From an uncultured Clostridia bacterium (GTDB lineage: Bacteria; Bacillota; Clostridia; Christensenellales; Borkfalkiaceae): a stretch of DNA of 46,544 bases. Positions 38,001 through 46,544 of the stretch are shown here, in pieces. Each line of letters opens with the position of its first letter. Within the stretch, counting starts at the first letter, position 1. The stretch spans positions 1-46,544 of the forward strand of contig CAMWNA010000003.1 of the NCBI GenBank assembly GCA_947175515.1, given 5' to 3'. A program made the position numbers and the translations under genes. Below the pieces are notes generated by a model, which worked only from the letters and a program-made list of their open reading frames with translations, was not told the origin of the DNA and did no database searches.

Positions 38001-40462
38001 AAATAACTGCCGGCTCCGGCACGAGTTATAAATTCAAATATTTTTTGTATGTGACGGAAGATATGAATTTGTTTACGGAGTATAGTTTCGAAATCGACTG
38101 CATTCCGCCGCAGATTGAAATTAAGACGGTCAACGGTGTAGCCGTATTACCTGAAACCGTTACTCCCGACAGCTTTTATTTGAATTGGTCCGAAAGCGGT
38201 TATACAGCTTATTATTACAACAAGAGTAGCACGCTCGGTAGTCTAGGGCAAGAGCGGTACACAAAAGAAAGTGTAATTGAAAAGGCCGGTACGTACGTAT
38301 TCGAAATAACCGATGCGGCGAAGAACGTCACAGAGTTTACGGTAACGCTTGATAACGTTGTAAGCTGGACGCTCGATTCGCCTGCATATATTCGGCTCGA
38401 AGATGGAAGTTACATAACTAAACACAATTTTACTCTGATGGTAAACGAGCGTGCGAGCGTTTGGAACGTAACTTCAACCAACGATTTTAAACCTGCCAAC
38501 GGACAAAAAATCGAATTGGACGGAACGTACGCTTTTCATATCGAGGACGTTTACGGAAACGGGCTCGATATAACGCTTATCGTTGATAATCTGCCGCCTA
38601 TGCCTATTATAACCGCAAACGACGGCACGGCGCTTTCTGCCGGTAGCAGAACGAATAAAGGGTTTACTGTGGCCTGCGAAGAGGATAACGTAGCAATTAC
38701 TTATTCGTTTGCTAACGGGCCTTATGTGGTTTACAGCGGCAGTCTTCTGGATGAGGAAGGTGTTTACAATTTCAGATTAACAGACCGCATGGGCAATAGT
38801 TTAGAGCTGACGCTTGTTATCGACCGCGGAGTAAACTTCAGCGTTCGCGGCTCGTGGGTTTTGCGCGGTAAAGATTATTATTCGCGCACCTGGCTTTCCA
38901 TCAGTGTCGACGAAGGGTACAAAGTATTCACCATAACTGACGAAAACGGCCTTACTTTAAATGTGACGGACAAGCTCGAAGTTGAGGGCGTTTACACAGT
39001 ACGTATCGAAGATGCGGCCGGCAATACCGAAACGTTCAAGGCCGTAATAGACAAATCGGCGCCAAAGGCCTGCATACAGACTTTGAGCGGCGAAAACATC
39101 GATTACGGCGGAACTGTAAGCGGCGCCTTTATCGTGTACTGTGAAGAAGAGGAATCGACGATAACGTATGCAAAAGGGACCGGCAACTTTTCAGCGTACG
39201 ACGGCGATTATCTGAACGGCCTCGGTACGTACAGCTTCAAAGTTACGGATTTTCTCGGCAACTCGGAAACGTTCACCGTCAAAGTGGATTTAGATGTTGA
39301 TTTCATAATCGGCGGAACTTACGTTCAGGACCTTGACGGAAATTACGTTTCTAAATCCTGGCTTTCGATAACGATGCGCGAGGAGTATCGGAGTTTTTGC
39401 ATAGAATCGGACAACGGCTACGAATACTTTGAAGGCGACCGTATTAAAGAGGAGGGCGTCTATACCGTAAACATCGAGGACCTTAACGGAAATAACGTAA
39501 GTTTCGGAGTTATTATTGACCGTACCGCCCCCGGCATTGAACTTGTCGGAGCGGAGCCCGGGAAGAAAACCCGAAACGACGTTCAACTTAAACTTACGGA
39601 TTATTTCGAGGCTTACTTCCGCATCGAAGGTTCATCTGAAAAATTTAAGCTCGAGGACGGCCAATTGTTTACGGAAGAAGGCGCTTACACCGTTTCGGCG
39701 AAAGACGTTGCCGGCAACGAAACTTTTGTGACCTTTACGATTGATAAAAGCGTTTCCGTTACTCCGTCGCGCGAACTGAGCCTCGGTCGGATTATTACCG
39801 GCGACGTTTCGTTCACGTTTGGTGAAACTGTCACGGCGGAACTACTGCACGATAATACGTCTACTGTGTATTCTCGTGGCAGGATTGAGGAAGTAGGAGA
39901 CTACAAACTCACTGTAACCGACGAGCTCGGCAACGTTGCGTTTTTTTACTGGACAATACTTGAGAGCAAAGCTCGAGGTTATGAGTTTGCAATTCCTGAA
40001 GATTATACTGTAAGCGTTCTACTGAACGGCAGCATATTTACTTCCGCAATCGAAGACCACAAAATCAAACTCACGTATAACGGAGTGTATACTTTGTACT
40101 TCGAAGGCGCGGAAGAAGGTTTAAACTTTAGCTTGGAGCTTACGGTTGATAGCGTCGCTCCTGCAGTGCAGATAACACAGAACAAAAAATACGTATCTGT
40201 TTCGGACCCGTCCAAAGACGGCTTGTCGTACAAGCTCTATAAAGACGGTAAAGAGGTATCCTTCAAAATTGGTGAAAATATTACTGCTGTTGGAGATTAC
40301 AGACTTGAAATAACTGATGAAATAGGTAATACAACAGTTTATAATTTCGAGCTTCACTATATCAATACAGCAGGAATTATTTTCATAGTTCTGGCTTGTT
40401 CGGTTTTACTTGCCATAATTCTTGCCATTGTACTTATACGAGTTAAACAGCGCATCAGATAA
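35072..40462 (+). CDS. Giant repetitive surface protein (Ig-like repeats, signal peptide, C-terminal TM)
   Basis: 1796 aa; N-terminal signal, repeated EGxYxxxxxDxxGN...xxIDxxAP modules, C-terminal IIFIVLACSVLLAIILAIVLIRVKQRIR; ATGA overlap with virD4. Confidence 0.8.
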   Translation: MRTQKRKNYILLEVIFCLLLIMSLGFALNIDKPMTASAATEQTLYSGTTETYYSSAAKYWQTVSITAPNGHLSMEGILNFKRYINGENIEIKVGRGDGNISDNHRVWTLTYLRLLKEVDSQWVQVGSDERIAAVCAHHGGGYNEVGEGLRYPGNSNLYTNGRSKTISEYCSNAVSDDTYVTDITATKGGNLYPIKYFDINQEGYYKIEIIFVAFQNGYATTSTGATTHSVNATFYVDRTGPDLTLTGANDGFSNSSVKADFSDVCGATASYARNTDMYFSATPSISMSSGASFSDEGNYAIVATDNVGNVRRKEFTIDRTAPVLSLNGVGNGGATNGNVKVSWDTTVGGIGAQRVNSNDALTVKYSYSKSYTPPNDATTEITSASNSKTFTDNGSYRVTIWDRAGNNSSYTFIIDTVAPTVTMLPDSYINHSFVFSATDSYSLKGIEYKKDGGTSTKLEKDKLSVSLNRDNYGAWQFRAYDSCGNYTEWYSTNMYYRTEFGNSNRIYNGYFLPAYFIVTLPSKTFTDISGKYTFAEYSAAFDWAYKREWEYRVIELGNNKWSYVNIANESIHQVYTDRAELNNAVSKYASSYVSDRRVISAFGGTISNPTDTSGTTRDDALTVQLSELPAHLSEYSGLTYMLAEHSYEFKRPENGVADNTSTASIKFISDGISKQNGPEIRIGYGDTLKATLNAASAWRQGYYLVTETDRCGNIEKYVLCIDTGEPTIEADIKLGNGDYGELEFTKAYVEQHYGTMRYLSLSFTAMQDSVDGFVMLNINGRGLDNVKYVSGDELPVLNYENGYYGDYSITVYDRSLNALQFNVRIAGIAPTVSYTSLTNETKCTLTISLNDADNALASLKLYKIAYDGEYTAKSFDDDGTSINVQSLVYVLRTGGKYVLEFTDMYGREVVTEPIFYMKGLPVGTLSGVKAGGLTNKDVSFTYDASCSVNLYAWQSGVWVMVNELMQTTDGESSCKAEITAGSGTSYKFKYFLYVTEDMNLFTEYSFEIDCIPPQIEIKTVNGVAVLPETVTPDSFYLNWSESGYTAYYYNKSSTLGSLGQERYTKESVIEKAGTYVFEITDAAKNVTEFTVTLDNVVSWTLDSPAYIRLEDGSYITKHNFTLMVNERASVWNVTSTNDFKPANGQKIELDGTYAFHIEDVYGNGLDITLIVDNLPPMPIITANDGTALSAGSRTNKGFTVACEEDNVAITYSFANGPYVVYSGSLLDEEGVYNFRLTDRMGNSLELTLVIDRGVNFSVRGSWVLRGKDYYSRTWLSISVDEGYKVFTITDENGLTLNVTDKLEVEGVYTVRIEDAAGNTETFKAVIDKSAPKACIQTLSGENIDYGGTVSGAFIVYCEEEESTITYAKGTGNFSAYDGDYLNGLGTYSFKVTDFLGNSETFTVKVDLDVDFIIGGTYVQDLDGNYVSKSWLSITMREEYRSFCIESDNGYEYFEGDRIKEEGVYTVNIEDLNGNNVSFGVIIDRTAPGIELVGAEPGKKTRNDVQLKLTDYFEAYFRIEGSSEKFKLEDGQLFTEEGAYTVSAKDVAGNETFVTFTIDKSVSVTPSRELSLGRIITGDVSFTFGETVTAELLHDNTSTVYSRGRIEEVGDYKLTVTDELGNVAFFYWTILESKARGYEFAIPEDYTVSVLLNGSIFTSAIEDHKIKLTYNGVYTLYFEGAEEGLNFSLELTVDSVAPAVQITQNKKYVSVSDPSKDGLSYKLYKDGKEVSFKIGENITAVGDYRLEITDEIGNTTVYNFELHYINTAGIIFIVLACSVLLAIILAIVLIRVKQRIR

Positions 40463-40517
40463 ATGAAACGACAGCTTAAGCTGATTATATATAATTTTAA
40501 TTTAAAGGAGAAATTTT

Positions 40518-40832
40518 ATGAAAACTTTTGCAAACATGGCGCTTTTAGCGTCAAGCGAATTCAATTCCGTGGGGCAATTACTTGCGGACTTTTTGAATAG
40601 TTGGTGGGGACCGTTGCTCATCGTTATCGGCGCATGCGGCGGCATACTCGGGGTTATTGCCGGGTTTAAGTGGTGGTTTGCTCACGCTTCAGGCGATGAA
40701 AATAAAGTTAAAAGCGCAAAGCAGTTTGCTATCGGCGTAATAATAGGCTTTGTAATTATCTTCGTTTTAGCGGCATTAATTCCCGTTCTTGTGGCAGCGT
40801 TCTCAAGTTGGTTCGATTCGCAAGGAGTATAA
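40518..40832 (+). CDS. Small two-TM conjugation protein (VirB2/Maff2-like)
   Basis: 104 aa; signal/TM organisation typical of this position before VirB6. Confidence 0.6.
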   Translation: MKTFANMALLASSEFNSVGQLLADFLNSWWGPLLIVIGACGGILGVIAGFKWWFAHASGDENKVKSAKQFAIGVIIGFVIIFVLAALIPVLVAAFSSWFDSQGV

Positions 40833-40836
40833 AACG

Positions 40837-42585
40837 ATGTGGATTACGATTAAGAAACTGCTTGCGCAGCTTCTATTCTGGCTCTATGATTTTTTGGATC
40901 TTATTGGAGATGTTTTTCGCTTGTTGGTTGGTCTTGATAAAGTAGGCTATACCTCTGACGGCGTCGAAACTGAAATGACGCTCTTGGATGCGTTTATGCA
41001 ACATACCGTTGCATCGAAGATATTATTTGGTCTGATACTTATAGGTGTAATTATCGCTTGCGTTTGCGGCATCGTTAAGGTAGGCAAAAATATCTTTAAG
41101 GTCAAAGTGGAAGGTGAACGTGCATCACACACCATTGCGGTGGGACAAACGTTTATGGCGATACTAAGCTCGGTAGCGTGTATATTTTTCGTATTGCTTT
41201 TCATAGCCTTTGCAAATATGCTGTTACAGCAAGTGAACGCTGTAACAGCGCCTGCAAACGGTGATACGCAATTCTCGCATTATCTTTTCGATTTATCCGT
41301 GGAATCGAAGTATCAGCTTGATTATGACCATCCGCTTACGCGTGAAGTGCCTAGAGTTGATGAAAACGGTAATTACATACAGGCCAAAGACGGAAACGGC
41401 GACCCACTATATCTGATGGACGAGTTTGGAAATTTTGTTAACGAGAAGGGTGAAATTGTCGACCCCGCATACAAAGTACCTAAATATGAAATGGATATAG
41501 AGGTCTATTATGAAAACGCAATTTTACGCGATTCAAACGGAGATCCAATTCTTGATTTAAACGGAAATACACAGCTTGTAGCTAAGTCAGGATATGCCGA
41601 CGGTGTAACTGCCAGTGACCTTGATTTCAAGACAATGAGCGTGAATACGATTTTCGGAAGACACCATAAAATTATGGGTTGGGAAATCGAGTCGATGGGA
41701 TATAGCGTAAAGCCAATGGTTGAACTGGAATCGTTCAATCTGTTTACCGCATATTTGGTCGCCATCGTAATGCTGATATCATTAATAGTTATATGTCTGG
41801 GAATGGTCAAACGGCTTTACGACGTCATCGTTTTGATATTTATGATGCCGCTTGTGTGCGGAACCATCCCGTTGGACGACGGAGCGCGTTTTAAAGCTTG
41901 GAGAGAAATTTTTATGTCAAAAATATTCCTCGTTTTCGGTGCCGTACTTGCAATTAATGTATTTTTTCAAATTGCACCAATAATCGAGCTTATAAATCTT
42001 TCAGCTTTCAGTTCGTCGAAGTTTGTTCAGAGTATAGTTAAAATGTTTCTTTATATGGGCGGCGCGCTTTGCATCAATGCAAGTCAGGTACTTATTGCGC
42101 GTGTTCTAGGCACGTCTGCAGATGAAAGCCGTGAGCTCGCACAGTCTGCACGTACTATCATTGGTGGAGTAACACTTGGCGTCGGTGGAATGGTCGGTGC
42201 GAAAAATATGATATTCGGCGGTTATAACAAGTACGGCAGATACCGCAGGGGACTTCGAGGACTGTTTAGCGGTCGTAACAATGGTGATAGCTCTGGGACT
42301 GCCGGCGGCGGTCCCGGCATTGGCTCTCCAACGTCGCTGTCGAAACCTGGTGCATTAGGTGGAGGTTTCGGAACGGCGGGCGGCGGAACATCAGCGCCCT
42401 TTACTCCAAGCGGCAGAACGAGCGGAGGCCTACCGAGCTTGCAAACAGTAAATAAAATTATGGGCTCGTCAATGGCGCATGTGAGGAAACCGGAAGAAGG
42501 TAGAGCAAACAGTCTGTTAACGAAAGGCACGGTCCCTGGCATCAGCAAGCCTGGCGCGTTTAAAAATAATACAAAGAAAAAGTGA
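40837..42585 (+). CDS. VirB6/TrbL-like polytopic T4SS protein
   Basis: Start re-assigned to MWITIKKLLAQLLFWLYDF behind AAGGAG; multiple TMs; Gly/Pro/Ser-rich tail. Confidence 0.75.
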   Translation: MWITIKKLLAQLLFWLYDFLDLIGDVFRLLVGLDKVGYTSDGVETEMTLLDAFMQHTVASKILFGLILIGVIIACVCGIVKVGKNIFKVKVEGERASHTIAVGQTFMAILSSVACIFFVLLFIAFANMLLQQVNAVTAPANGDTQFSHYLFDLSVESKYQLDYDHPLTREVPRVDENGNYIQAKDGNGDPLYLMDEFGNFVNEKGEIVDPAYKVPKYEMDIEVYYENAILRDSNGDPILDLNGNTQLVAKSGYADGVTASDLDFKTMSVNTIFGRHHKIMGWEIESMGYSVKPMVELESFNLFTAYLVAIVMLISLIVICLGMVKRLYDVIVLIFMMPLVCGTIPLDDGARFKAWREIFMSKIFLVFGAVLAINVFFQIAPIIELINLSAFSSSKFVQSIVKMFLYMGGALCINASQVLIARVLGTSADESRELAQSARTIIGGVTLGVGGMVGAKNMIFGGYNKYGRYRRGLRGLFSGRNNGDSSGTAGGGPGIGSPTSLSKPGALGGGFGTAGGGTSAPFTPSGRTSGGLPSLQTVNKIMGSSMAHVRKPEEGRANSLLTKGTVPGISKPGAFKNNTKKK

Positions 42586-42594
42586 GGGTGAACG

Positions 42595-45237
42595 ATGCAG
42601 AGAATTATACCTAAAAACAGCAAAGTTAAAATGGCGTTATTCAAAGGTCTTTCGCTTTCGGATATGATTTTAATTTGCGTTGCTATGATATTTGCGATTC
42701 TTATCCTTATGTCGAACTTTGCTTCGAAGATAATTCTGCTTGTGGTTTTTGTAGTATTTGTGGCAGGACTTTTAATCGGCTCTGATGAAGATAAGATGTA
42801 CAAACAGTTATATTATTTTTGCCATTACGCAGTATCTCGCAAGCACTATGAGAAAGGCGCTAAGCACGGCAATGCCTCGGACCTTATACCATTTAAAGAA
42901 ATCCGCGCAGATGGAGTAATCGTTTATGACGGTTATTTCGGCGCGGTGGTGGAAGTTGGAAGCGTATCTTTCGGACTTTTGGACGAGCAGGAGCAGGACC
43001 GGCGCATTTCGGAGTTTGCATTGGTCTTAAATAGCCTCAGCCAGTCCTCAGTTATACAATTAGTCAAAATTGATAGGCCTATAAATTATGACGACGTTGC
43101 TAGACGACTTTTTGAAAAGCTCGAGCGCGTGCTGGAAGGCAACCGTGATCCTGTTCAGGAGGCTGTACTCCGAGCGCGGCTCGAGCAGGTCGACAAAATG
43201 AACAACATTTTGCCGCAGTATCGCCCGTATTATTACATAGTTATATATGATGAAACCGAAACGGCGCTTTTAAATCAAGTCGACGTGTGTCGCAACGGTT
43301 TGGATAATGCCGGACTTGATTCCGAAATGCTTGAAGGCGAAGACGTTGCGGTATTTTTCAAATACTGCTATACGCGAAATTTTGACGAACGCAAAGTAGA
43401 CGAAGCGGAAGATTACGCGGATTACGTCAAGCCGGAAAAAGTAAAGTTTTCTTTGGGTTCTTATACGTGTGACAACGTCTATGCGTTCACTCTGGCGGTG
43501 CGTGATTATCCGCTATATGTAAGTAATTCCTGGGGAGCGGAATTATTCAATATTGATAACACGAAAGTTGTTTTAACTATAAAGCCTGTAGACAAGCATA
43601 AAGCTATTAAGCGCATTGACGGCGCGGTGGTGGAAGTAAGCGCTCAGCGCAGGGTAAAGCTTTCTGAGGCTCAGGCGCAAGAAACGCACGTGCAAACTAT
43701 GGCGCTTTTACAGCAGTCCATCCAGAACGAGAACGAAATGCTATTCGATTGTACGTTAACCGTAACGGCGTTCAACAATACCGAAAAGCCAGACGCAACG
43801 TTTCGAAAGGATATCCGCAGAAAACTAATGACGAGTGGTTTCCGCATCAGTTATATGATAGGCCGACAGTTTGACGGGTTTGCCGCGGCCACGGTAGCGC
43901 GGCGGAAACGTCTTCGAGCTTACGAGCGCGGTATTAATTCGGAATCCTTGGCGGCAGTGTTTCCTTTCGTGTTCTCGTCTGTAATTGAGCCTGACGGGTT
44001 CACGCTTGGGTTTGAATACTATCCGGTTATTCTTGATATCTGGAAACGTAGCGCAGATTACATTAATAGTAATCTCGTCATTTTCGGAAAATCCGGCTCC
44101 GGTAAATCATTTTTTACTAAGCTTCTTTTACTTAACGTCTATTCCGAAAATTCACGAATATTTATTCTGGACCCTGAAGATGAGTATAAGACTCTCGCTC
44201 AGAACGTTAAAGGCGCGTTCATCGACGTCGGCAGCGCTACGCAGGGAAGGCTTAACCCGTTGCATATATATCCCGTGCTTACCGACGAAGGCGAAATTGC
44301 GGCACCTGACATTACGTTCTCCGCACATCTGCAATTCTTGGATTCATTCTTCCGGATAACGCTTACCGGAATTACTGCCGACTCGTTGGAAGAGCTGAAC
44401 AACCAGGTAATTGCGATGTATGAGAATTTCGGGATAACACGGGAAACAGATTGCTCGGAATATACACCTGATAAATTTCCAACTTTCGATAATTTGCTTG
44501 CAACGGTTGAAAAAGCTTTAAACGACGGCGAGGAAATGACTATGCAACGCAGGCAGAACTTGGAGCGCATAAAAACGTACATAATGAAATTTGCGACAGG
44601 CGGTATGTTTTCTACGCTGTGGTGCGGACCGTCTACGCTCGAGACAAGTGAAAAGCTAACGGTGTTCAATTTTCAGTCATTATTTGGTACAAGTAACAAG
44701 GTCGTGGCGAACGCGCAGATACTCGTTGTTATGCGCTATCTGGATCAGCAGATAATTAATATCCGCGAACACAATCGGTCTACAGGAGATATAATTCATC
44801 CGTTTATTGTTGTGGACGAAGGTTACAATTTTATCGACCCTAAATACCCGATAGCGTTGGACTTCATTTACCTTTGGTTTAAGCGCATAAGAAAATATGA
44901 AGGCAGTATCGCGTTTATTACGCAAAATTTAATAGACGTGCTCGGCAACCAGGAAGTTGTGGCCAAAACTACGGCTATTATAAACAATTCACAGTATTCG
45001 TTTATATTCTCGCTTGCGGCAAAAGATATAGAGATTCTTACGGACCTCTATAAGAACGCCGGCGGGATTAATGATACCGAGCGCATGCAGATTGCGAATG
45101 CCGGGAACGGCGACTGCTTCGCAATTTGTTCCAGTCGGCAGCGTACTGCATTTCATGTCTTTGCGCACGATACCGTTCGTGCATTGTTTGATAATCCGGA
45201 TGCGCTCGAAGAGCTCGGGCCTGCGATTTCCGTCTGA
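42595..45237 (+). CDS. virB4: PrgI-like N-terminus fused to VirB4-type ATPase
   Basis: 880 aa; N-terminal MQRIIPKNSKVKMALFKGLSLSDM with two TMs; VIFGKSGSGKSFFTKLLLL; PFIVVDEGYNFID. Confidence 0.88.
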   Translation: MQRIIPKNSKVKMALFKGLSLSDMILICVAMIFAILILMSNFASKIILLVVFVVFVAGLLIGSDEDKMYKQLYYFCHYAVSRKHYEKGAKHGNASDLIPFKEIRADGVIVYDGYFGAVVEVGSVSFGLLDEQEQDRRISEFALVLNSLSQSSVIQLVKIDRPINYDDVARRLFEKLERVLEGNRDPVQEAVLRARLEQVDKMNNILPQYRPYYYIVIYDETETALLNQVDVCRNGLDNAGLDSEMLEGEDVAVFFKYCYTRNFDERKVDEAEDYADYVKPEKVKFSLGSYTCDNVYAFTLAVRDYPLYVSNSWGAELFNIDNTKVVLTIKPVDKHKAIKRIDGAVVEVSAQRRVKLSEAQAQETHVQTMALLQQSIQNENEMLFDCTLTVTAFNNTEKPDATFRKDIRRKLMTSGFRISYMIGRQFDGFAAATVARRKRLRAYERGINSESLAAVFPFVFSSVIEPDGFTLGFEYYPVILDIWKRSADYINSNLVIFGKSGSGKSFFTKLLLLNVYSENSRIFILDPEDEYKTLAQNVKGAFIDVGSATQGRLNPLHIYPVLTDEGEIAAPDITFSAHLQFLDSFFRITLTGITADSLEELNNQVIAMYENFGITRETDCSEYTPDKFPTFDNLLATVEKALNDGEEMTMQRRQNLERIKTYIMKFATGGMFSTLWCGPSTLETSEKLTVFNFQSLFGTSNKVVANAQILVVMRYLDQQIINIREHNRSTGDIIHPFIVVDEGYNFIDPKYPIALDFIYLWFKRIRKYEGSIAFITQNLIDVLGNQEVVAKTTAIINNSQYSFIFSLAAKDIEILTDLYKNAGGINDTERMQIANAGNGDCFAICSSRQRTAFHVFAHDTVRALFDNPDALEELGPAISV

Positions 45238-45281
45238 TAATATGTACTGACATTTTGTCATCACATTTTGTACTGACAAAA

Positions 45282-45325
45282 AAGTAAGCGTCTTTGCATT
45301 ATGCAGGGGCGCTTACTTGACTTTT
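45282..45325 (+). terminator. Rho-independent terminator after the T4SS operon
   Basis: AAGTAAGCGtc...GCGCTTACTT followed by GACTTTTT. Confidence 0.75.
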
Positions 45326-45378
45326 TGGAAAATTATGGTAAAATATTTATTAATTAAAATAAATCATTGAGGAAGGAT

Positions 45379-46008
45379 ATGAAGAATTTTAAACGTATTT
45401 TTACTGTAATTTTTTCTTGTGTTCTCATAGTTTGCACGTTGGCGCTGGTTGCAGCGTGCAAAGCGGAAGAGAAAGAGGAAGGATATTACGTCGCCGATAG
45501 GTTTGTAGGTAAAAATAATAAAGTTATTGGTAACTGGTGGTGCAGGGTTCCCGATAGAATAAACTCTGGTGTGCTCGATACGACGCAAAAGCCCGAAGGG
45601 TACAAAGCTCTTTACATGGATGAATTCTATATTACAGTTTATTATACTGCACCAGACGCTAGTGGAGCGCACGCCGCAGGATATTCGATGGCTATAAATC
45701 ATTACTGGTGGAATTTAGAATCTAAAAAGCAAGTGGTAGCTGATGAGATTACCACGTTGCTAGAAGTTAAGCCTAAAAACCTTAAGCTGGCAGATAATCA
45801 ATATTATTATGGTGGAAGGTTCTACACTTTTTACGAGGGTGACGGCTATATTTTCACCTTAGATGGTTATAAAATGAGCGCAGTAAGCGTCGTCGACGAT
45901 AGCAAAGTCTTAAACTTTGATTTTGCTTCGGCGGCAACAATGAGCTTGGAATATTGCAAGGAACGGCATCTTCAACGCGGACTGCATGATAGCATTATAA
46001 ACTCATAA
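45379..46008 (+). CDS. Putative lipoprotein
   Basis: MKNFKRIFTVIFSCVLIVCTLALVAACKAEE lipobox; GAGGAAGGATATG start; ORF-track start is an upstream TTG. Confidence 0.75.
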   Translation: MKNFKRIFTVIFSCVLIVCTLALVAACKAEEKEEGYYVADRFVGKNNKVIGNWWCRVPDRINSGVLDTTQKPEGYKALYMDEFYITVYYTAPDASGAHAAGYSMAINHYWWNLESKKQVVADEITTLLEVKPKNLKLADNQYYYGGRFYTFYEGDGYIFTLDGYKMSAVSVVDDSKVLNFDFASAATMSLEYCKERHLQRGLHDSIINS

Positions 46009-46056
46009 TTTAATCATTAATGAACAATAGAAAGACATTTGGAAAAAAAGTAAAAG

Positions 46057-46544
46057 ATGTTTAACGATTTAATTGGAAGAAAAGAGATAATTGATAAAAT
46101 TGAATACTTGATTGAAGAACTCCCAGAGCAAGACAATTTTTGTCTTGCTCTTAATGGAGAATGGGGTAGTGGTAAGTCATCAGTTTTTAAAATGTTGTAT
46201 GAAAATTTGGAAAAGCATGAAGAGTACATAACTGTTTTATATGATGCATGGAAAAATAACTTCTATCCTGACCCGCTTATCGCAATTCTGTATTGCATTA
46301 TTGATACTTTAAAAAATTATTTATATCTGCTAACCAATACTGGTTCAGAAATAAAACGTGGTGCATTACAAATAGCAAAAGAATTCTCTAAAGGTCTTTT
46401 AAGTGAATGTAAAAAAAAGGATGGTAAAATTGGATTTATTGCCAGCGTAATATCCACTATAAAAGATGTTGTTTTATCCGCTAAAGATACACTAATAAAT
46501 AATCAAAAACTAAAGGATTTTAAATCATATCAAGATTTATTAAT
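46057..46544 (+). CDS. KAP-family P-loop NTPase, truncated by window edge
   Basis: MFNDLIGRKEIIDKIEYLIEELPEQDNFCLALNGEWGSGKSSVFKML...YDAWKNNFYPDPL; open to the window end, so not in the ORF track. Confidence 0.75.
   Translation, partial: MFNDLIGRKEIIDKIEYLIEELPEQDNFCLALNGEWGSGKSSVFKMLYENLEKHEEYITVLYDAWKNNFYPDPLIAILYCIIDTLKNYLYLLTNTGSEIKRGALQIAKEFSKGLLSECKKKDGKIGFIASVISTIKDVVLSAKDTLINNQKLKDFKSYQDLL

Noticed and set aside
35401-40357. Minus-strand ORFs inside the giant surface protein
   Set aside because: Antisense to a continuous repetitive coding sequence, no domains or RBS support.
1-46544. CRISPR array, rRNA genes or diversity-generating retroelement
   Set aside because: No regular repeat-spacer array, rRNA-like sequence or reverse transcriptase motif seen in reading the window and ORF list.

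Overview
The window appears to be Firmicutes/Clostridia-like DNA in three parts. (1) 1-10.6 kb is chromosomal-type sequence: inorganic pyrophosphatase, LysR regulator, NAD-malic enzyme, and a surface/envelope trio (GLUG/InlB-B lipoprotein, alpha/beta hydrolase membrane protein, SGNH lipoprotein). (2) 10.7-17.8 kb is an AT-rich island bounded by two 67-bp imperfect direct repeats. It carries an HD + Hsp90-like-ATPase protein, a truncated IS3-like transposase, and an XRE regulator with an Mrr-nSTAND-type NTPase, so it looks like a defence island. (3) From about 17.85 kb to beyond the right edge lies an integrative conjugative element (ICE) inserted at a tRNA 3' end. It contains a tyrosine integrase, divergent XRE switch, ParA/RHH, SSB, a replisome-organizer-like protein, a 1938-aa ArdC/zincin/P-loop/PrimPol-like protein, a candidate oriT, MobC-like and relaxase proteins, VirD4, a 1796-aa surface protein, VirB2/VirB6-like proteins, a PrgI-VirB4 fusion, a lipoprotein and a KAP NTPase cut by the window edge. 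The least explained signals are: a dispersed family of TGTnnnnACA decamers phased at about 13-14 bp at several ICE operon boundaries; a tRNA-like RNA followed by mutually exclusive hairpins that can sequester a start codon; a MORN-repeat protein sharing the C-terminal domain of the giant primase-like protein; and compensatory changes in the repeated att-flanking hairpin. Family assignments come from reading the supplied translations; no database search was run.
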